64,000 nucleotides of DNA from Lachnospiraceae bacterium AC2028 (GTDB lineage Bacteria > Bacillota > Clostridia > Lachnospirales > Lachnospiraceae). A model generated the notes under the pieces. It made no database searches. It saw only the letters and a program-made list of their open reading frames with translations, and was not told the origin of the DNA. A program made the position numbers and the translations under genes. Positions 60,996 through 64,000 of the stretch are shown here, piece after piece. The stretch is taken from the NCBI GenBank assembly GCA_000702685.1, contig JNJD01000001.1, positions 1 to 64,000 on the forward strand, given 5' to 3'. Each line of letters starts with the position of its first letter. Position 1 is the first letter of the stretch.

Positions 60996-62525
60996 TCAGT
61001 TTCTGATTATCACGGGTCTAATCGAATATATCTCTTCGAAAAAGTCTGATGCTTCAGGGAAGAATGCTTCCTCGAGAAGGAATGTCTGGGGGATGCTTAC
61101 ATTCAGTTTAAGCTCGCCGTCGGAAAGAGATGCCTTGACCTCCTTGAGCTTCTGCTTATGGCTTCTGTCGAGGCTGTTAGCAAGCCTGAGCATTGCGGTG
61201 AGCTTGGCAACCTTGATATAGCCCTCTCTTCCGAGCGTTCCGTTGTCCGTTCCCTCATTTCCGGTATAGATGAACTCGGTATGATTGAAGCGGACGATGT
61301 TTGCGATGATCTCCCTTTCGTGATGCGACAGTCCGATGATCTCCGTCGCCATGATAATCTCGTAGGATCTTTCGCCTATATCCGTCATCGCGATATATTT
61401 GCCGCAGTCGTGAAGTATTGCGGCAATATCGAGATAGAGCCTGTCCCTGGATGAAAGTCCGCTGACCTTCTTCATCGCATCGAATACGGTTCCGCAGATC
61501 TGTCTAATGGTCTCGGCTCTCGAACGCGATCCGTTGTATCTTCTGCTTATATTCAGAGCGCAGGCTGTTATGTCTTTTTCAAAATCGTGATCCGGTTTTG
61601 TGATCTTATTCTCTTCCGCGAATTCATATGCGATACCGTCCGAAAGAGTAACACCGGGAGCATATATCTTCTCACAGCGGAGTATATTGCAGAGACTCTT
61701 TACGAGCAGACCGCTTATCCTGATGAGCGGTACCTTTTCTTCCGGAACATCGAGGCTCCTCGCAAGTTCGAACGATCCGCCCTCGGATAATTCCTCAAGC
61801 AGCGTATCGTATTCTTTTTTCGAAAGATATCCGGTGCCCTCTCCGCCTATCCTGCGCTTTATGCAGGTACTGACATAATCGTCCATGACGATAAGGTTTT
61901 TTACCGGACCTGTCAGGAATAATTTCTTGTAAGTAAGAAGCTGTGCATCAATGAGTTCTTCTTCAAGAAGCCTCATCCTGTAAGGGTCCGCCCCAAGACT
62001 TTCAACTCTCTCCCTTATCCTCAGAACTCCGAGACGGAGATTCTGTGTGCTGACAAGCGAGTCCTCATCGAATAGAGATATCTGGATGCTTCCGCCTCCG
62101 ATATCGAGAATGGCAGCGCTGTCCTGGATGGCATTGGTAAAGACATCGCCCGCACGTGCTATCGATTTGTAGTCGAGGAATCTCTGCTCCGAATTGGAAA
62201 GAGTATCTATGTGTATGCCGGTCCTGGTCTCGATCAGGTCAAGAAGGATCTGTGAGTTCTCCGTCTCCCTGATCGCACTCGTTCCGTAAGCTTTATAATT
62301 TTCGACATTATAGGAGCGCATCACCGATGCGAAATGGGAAAGTACCTTGCAGAGCTCTTCCACTTTTTCCTTGGAGATCTTTCCGGTGGCATAGGTATCG
62401 GCGCCAAGTGACAGACCCGTCTCAAGACAGTCGATCTCTTTCATCTGCTTTTTGCCGCCGTACTCGAAGATCTTCATGGTAAGTTCGAAACTTCCGACGT
62501 CTATTGCCGCAAATGTATGTACCAT
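60996..62525 (-). CDS. ppx: Exopolyphosphatase / Ppx-GppA phosphatase with HD domain
   Basis: 509 residues. AAIDVGSFELTMKIFE is phosphate motif 1 of the actin-like fold, and AILDIGGGSIQISLFDED is motif 2. AYGTSAIRETENS also fits. The C-terminal 200 residues have HD-type residues (DIAAILHDCGKYIA and GLSHHEREIIANIV), as in Ppx of E. coli. It removes phosphate from polyphosphate or pppGpp; with ppk next to it, polyphosphate turnover is the best guess. GGAGGAG lies 4 bases before the ATG. There are 30 bp between the pheA stop and this start and no terminator. Confidence 0.92.
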   Translation of the reverse strand: MVHTFAAIDVGSFELTMKIFEYGGKKQMKEIDCLETGLSLGADTYATGKISKEKVEELCKVLSHFASVMRSYNVENYKAYGTSAIRETENSQILLDLIETRTGIHIDTLSNSEQRFLDYKSIARAGDVFTNAIQDSAAILDIGGGSIQISLFDEDSLVSTQNLRLGVLRIRERVESLGADPYRMRLLEEELIDAQLLTYKKLFLTGPVKNLIVMDDYVSTCIKRRIGGEGTGYLSKKEYDTLLEELSEGGSFELARSLDVPEEKVPLIRISGLLVKSLCNILRCEKIYAPGVTLSDGIAYEFAEENKITKPDHDFEKDITACALNISRRYNGSRSRAETIRQICGTVFDAMKKVSGLSSRDRLYLDIAAILHDCGKYIAMTDIGERSYEIIMATEIIGLSHHEREIIANIVRFNHTEFIYTGNEGTDNGTLGREGYIKVAKLTAMLRLANSLDRSHKQKLKEVKASLSDGELKLNVSIPQTFLLEEAFFPEASDFFEEIYSIRPVIIRN

Positions 62526-62555
62526 TTCTCCTCCCGTTTTATTCCGGTTCCGTTA

Positions 62556-63680
62556 TCAGTAATTACCAAGCACCCTGAGATATTTTGCTTCTTCCCTGAG
62601 TCCGGTGAGTGCGCATCTTACCGAAGGATCGGAAAGATTGCCGTCGAAATCGAGGAAGAATCTGTATTCCCATGTGCGTCCTTCGATGGGACGCGACTCG
62701 ATCTTGGTTATGTTGAGACCGTTGAATATAAAATGTCCCAGACAGTTGTAGAGCGCTCCGCTCTCGTGAGGCAGTTCAAAACAGAGACTGATCTTGCCCG
62801 CATCCTTCCTGTATACCTTACGGTTCGTAACGATTATGAACCTGGTGGAATTGTTGTCCTCCGAATTGATGCCTCTTTCAAGGATATCAAGTCCGTAGAT
62901 TTCCGCGGCCAGTGAACTTGCAACCGCAGCCTGGCTCTTATCGCCGTCAGATGAAACCTTCCGAGCCGCAAATGCGTTATTGGGCATCGAGATCAGCTTC
63001 CAGTCATGCTTTTCAAGAAATCTGGCCGACTGCATGAGCGACTGGGGATGTGAAAACACGGTCTTTATACCGGATATATCCGCGCCCTTTACGCCCATGA
63101 GACAATGCTCGATCTTTATGATCTGTTCACCCACGATGTAATTCTCATACTCCGCAAGAAGATCGTAGATCTCGCTTACAATACCCGCAGTGGAATTTTC
63201 GATCGGAAGTACGGCGTAATCCGCGGAGCCTTCGGATATGGTTGTCATGGCCGCGCGGAAAGTAGGGACATGGATGCAGTCCACATCGTCTCCGAAATAT
63301 TTTTTCATCGCAAGCTGGGAATAAGCACCCTCGTCTCCCTGGAATACCACCCTGGGCGAACCTTCCGCTATATCATCAACGGGAACAAAGGGAATGCTGA
63401 TATGCCTTCCGCTTTCGAGAAGTTTCTTGTACTGAAGCTTTCTGCTCATGCTCATAAGAAGCCTGAAGAGTTCCTTCACGCCTTCTTCATTGAGCTCGCC
63501 GCTTACCATTGAGGAAACCTTAGCGAGTTTTTCCTTTTCGCGGTCCTTATCAAGAACGCCTTTTCCGGATTCAAGTTTTGATGCGGCTACCTCTTCCGAA
63601 AGCTGCATTCTTTTTTCAAAAAGTTTTACGATTTCGCCGTCGCATTCGTCGAGCTGTTTTCTGATCTCGGATAAATCCAT
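62556..63680 (-). CDS. pheA: Bifunctional chorismate mutase/prephenate dehydratase
   Basis: 374 residues in three parts. Residues 1-90 are an AroQ-type chorismate mutase (DLSEIRKQLDECDGEIVKLFEKRMQLSEEVA). Residues about 110-285 are prephenate dehydratase, with VFQGDEGAYSQLA at the start and the NNSTRFIIV segment containing the catalytic Thr. Residues 295-370 are an ACT domain with ELPHESGALYNCLGHF (the phenylalanine-binding GALV-like region) and the ESRPIEGRTWEYRFFLD segment. It makes phenylpyruvate for phenylalanine and is feedback-inhibited by phenylalanine in its relatives. It heads the long operon running to 53925 and has its own promoter. Confidence 0.95.
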   Translation of the reverse strand: MDLSEIRKQLDECDGEIVKLFEKRMQLSEEVAASKLESGKGVLDKDREKEKLAKVSSMVSGELNEEGVKELFRLLMSMSRKLQYKKLLESGRHISIPFVPVDDIAEGSPRVVFQGDEGAYSQLAMKKYFGDDVDCIHVPTFRAAMTTISEGSADYAVLPIENSTAGIVSEIYDLLAEYENYIVGEQIIKIEHCLMGVKGADISGIKTVFSHPQSLMQSARFLEKHDWKLISMPNNAFAARKVSSDGDKSQAAVASSLAAEIYGLDILERGINSEDNNSTRFIIVTNRKVYRKDAGKISLCFELPHESGALYNCLGHFIFNGLNITKIESRPIEGRTWEYRFFLDFDGNLSDPSVRCALTGLREEAKYLRVLGNY

Positions 63681-63715
63681 ATATATCTCCGTGAGGGTAA
63701 ATTTATAACCATATT

Positions 63716-63744
63716 ATTTTACTCCGAAACTGCGGTTTTTTCAA
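63716..63744 (-). promoter_or_regulatory. Promoter of pheA and downstream operon
   Basis: TTGAAA (63739-63744), 17-base spacer and TAAAAT (63716-63721) on the minus strand, about 35 bp before the ATG. Confidence 0.75.
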
Positions 63745-63753
63745 TGCTTTCGG

Positions 63754-63766
63754 GGCTCTCAGAGCC
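63754..63766. promoter_or_regulatory. Palindrome between divergent promoters
   Basis: GGCTCT-C-AGAGCC lies between the -35 elements of the pheA and DUF5050-gene promoters and could be a shared operator. It would also form a short hairpin. Confidence 0.4.
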
Positions 63767-63795
63767 TTGATAAAAAGCCCTTTTAAAGTTAAAAT
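63767..63795 (+). promoter_or_regulatory. Promoter of the right-edge gene
   Basis: TTGATA (63767-63772), 17-base spacer and TAAAAT (63790-63795) on the plus strand, about 30 bp before the ATG. Confidence 0.75.
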
Positions 63796-63825
63796 ATAAG
63801 CAGGTATATGAAGGGAAGTGATCCT

Positions 63826-64000
63826 ATGGCGAAAAAGATGTCAAAGCGTGACAGGAAAAATCTCATCATAGCGGTTTCGGTCATGGCAGCGGCAGTCGTG
63901 GTGCTGGTACTTATCACTCTTTTTTCCAGAAGAGGCGAAAAGGTCCCTTCCAATCCCGAAGGCACCGTCGGAAATCTTGCCGGCAACATCAATAACGGCG
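63826..64000 (+). CDS. Membrane-anchored DUF5050-type protein, 5' part only
   Basis: The frame is open to the window end, so only the first 58 codons are seen. The start at 63826 has AAGGGAAG upstream; an in-frame ATG at 63808 is possible. The protein begins MAKKMSKRDRKNLIIAVSVMA, has one membrane helix (about residues 13-32), then SRRGEKVPSNPEGTVGNLAGNINNG. The phrase GN-x-AGN-x-NNG is, as I recall, the start of Clostridial DUF5050 domain proteins, which are extracytoplasmic beta-propeller-like chains with repeated modules. Divergent from pheA. Confidence 0.65.
   Translation, partial: MAKKMSKRDRKNLIIAVSVMAAAVVVLVLITLFSRRGEKVPSNPEGTVGNLAGNINNG

Overview
The window reads as a chromosomal stretch of a Gram-positive anaerobe of the Lachnospiraceae type (Butyrivibrio/rumen-Clostridia-like). 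The grounds are AGGAGG-type ribosome sites before almost every gene, pyruvate phosphate dikinase and a PPi-type phosphofructokinase for PPi-linked glycolysis, rubrerythrin, DUF5050- and DUF6320-type proteins, cytosolic GH2/GH3 glycosidases and a mannonate/fructuronate pathway. No 16S or marker phylogeny is possible here, so the family-level placement is inference. Nearly all genes lie on the minus strand; only a transposase remnant, an AraC regulator and the gene cut off by the right edge lie on the plus strand.

Layout. 1-320: right end of an IS3-family element. 346-1834: a radical SAM/SPASM enzyme with a small lipoprotein. 1931-2230: a hairpin-dense patch, a terminator and tRNA-Leu(AAG) with its promoter. 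2298-5220: a CPBP protease and two unknown membrane proteins. 5222-7228: KDG kinase and KDPG aldolase. 7324-11592: an EAL phosphodiesterase coupled to a hybrid histidine kinase. 11632-17590: a small membrane protein, then a probable operon of GH3 glycosidase, EAL protein, a lipoprotein with seven YGPP motifs and a radical SAM enzyme. 17672-25053: AraC regulator, GH2 glycosidase, uxuB and uxuA. 25096-34762: MscS channel, a flagellin-like protein with an acidic partner, an H1-like protein, citrate synthase, two chemoreceptors and rubrerythrin. 34808-42981: hybrid kinase, AlaX editing protein, MATE pump, a solitary pilin and three related lipoproteins. 43060-51161: ppdK, a PH-like membrane protein, PHP phosphoesterase, ABC-F ATPase, PPi-PFK and a small membrane protein. 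51242-53918: OGG-like glycosylase, lipase-like protein and a small unknown. 53925-63744: a long gene string, pheA-ppx-ppk-maf-dus-small unknown-acyltransferase-DUF6320-esterase. A divergent DUF5050-type gene runs off the right edge.

How it fits together. uxuA, uxuB, kdgK and eda carry fructuronate to pyruvate plus glyceraldehyde-3-phosphate, and the GH2/GH3 enzymes and AraC regulator next to them suggest growth on uronate-bearing plant oligosaccharides taken up whole. ppdK and PPi-PFK provide reversible PPi-linked glycolysis, and ppk/ppx manage polyphosphate. Four large signalling proteins and two chemoreceptors link sensing to motility or surface life. Both EAL proteins carry broken GGDEF domains, so this window encodes c-di-GMP breakdown but no obvious synthesis.

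The most unusual system is the pair at 12156-13714: a lipoprotein with seven YGPP motifs overlapping a radical SAM maturase. It is a candidate for iterative Tyr-Gly modification of a surface lipoprotein. A second, different radical SAM/lipoprotein pair sits at 346-1834.
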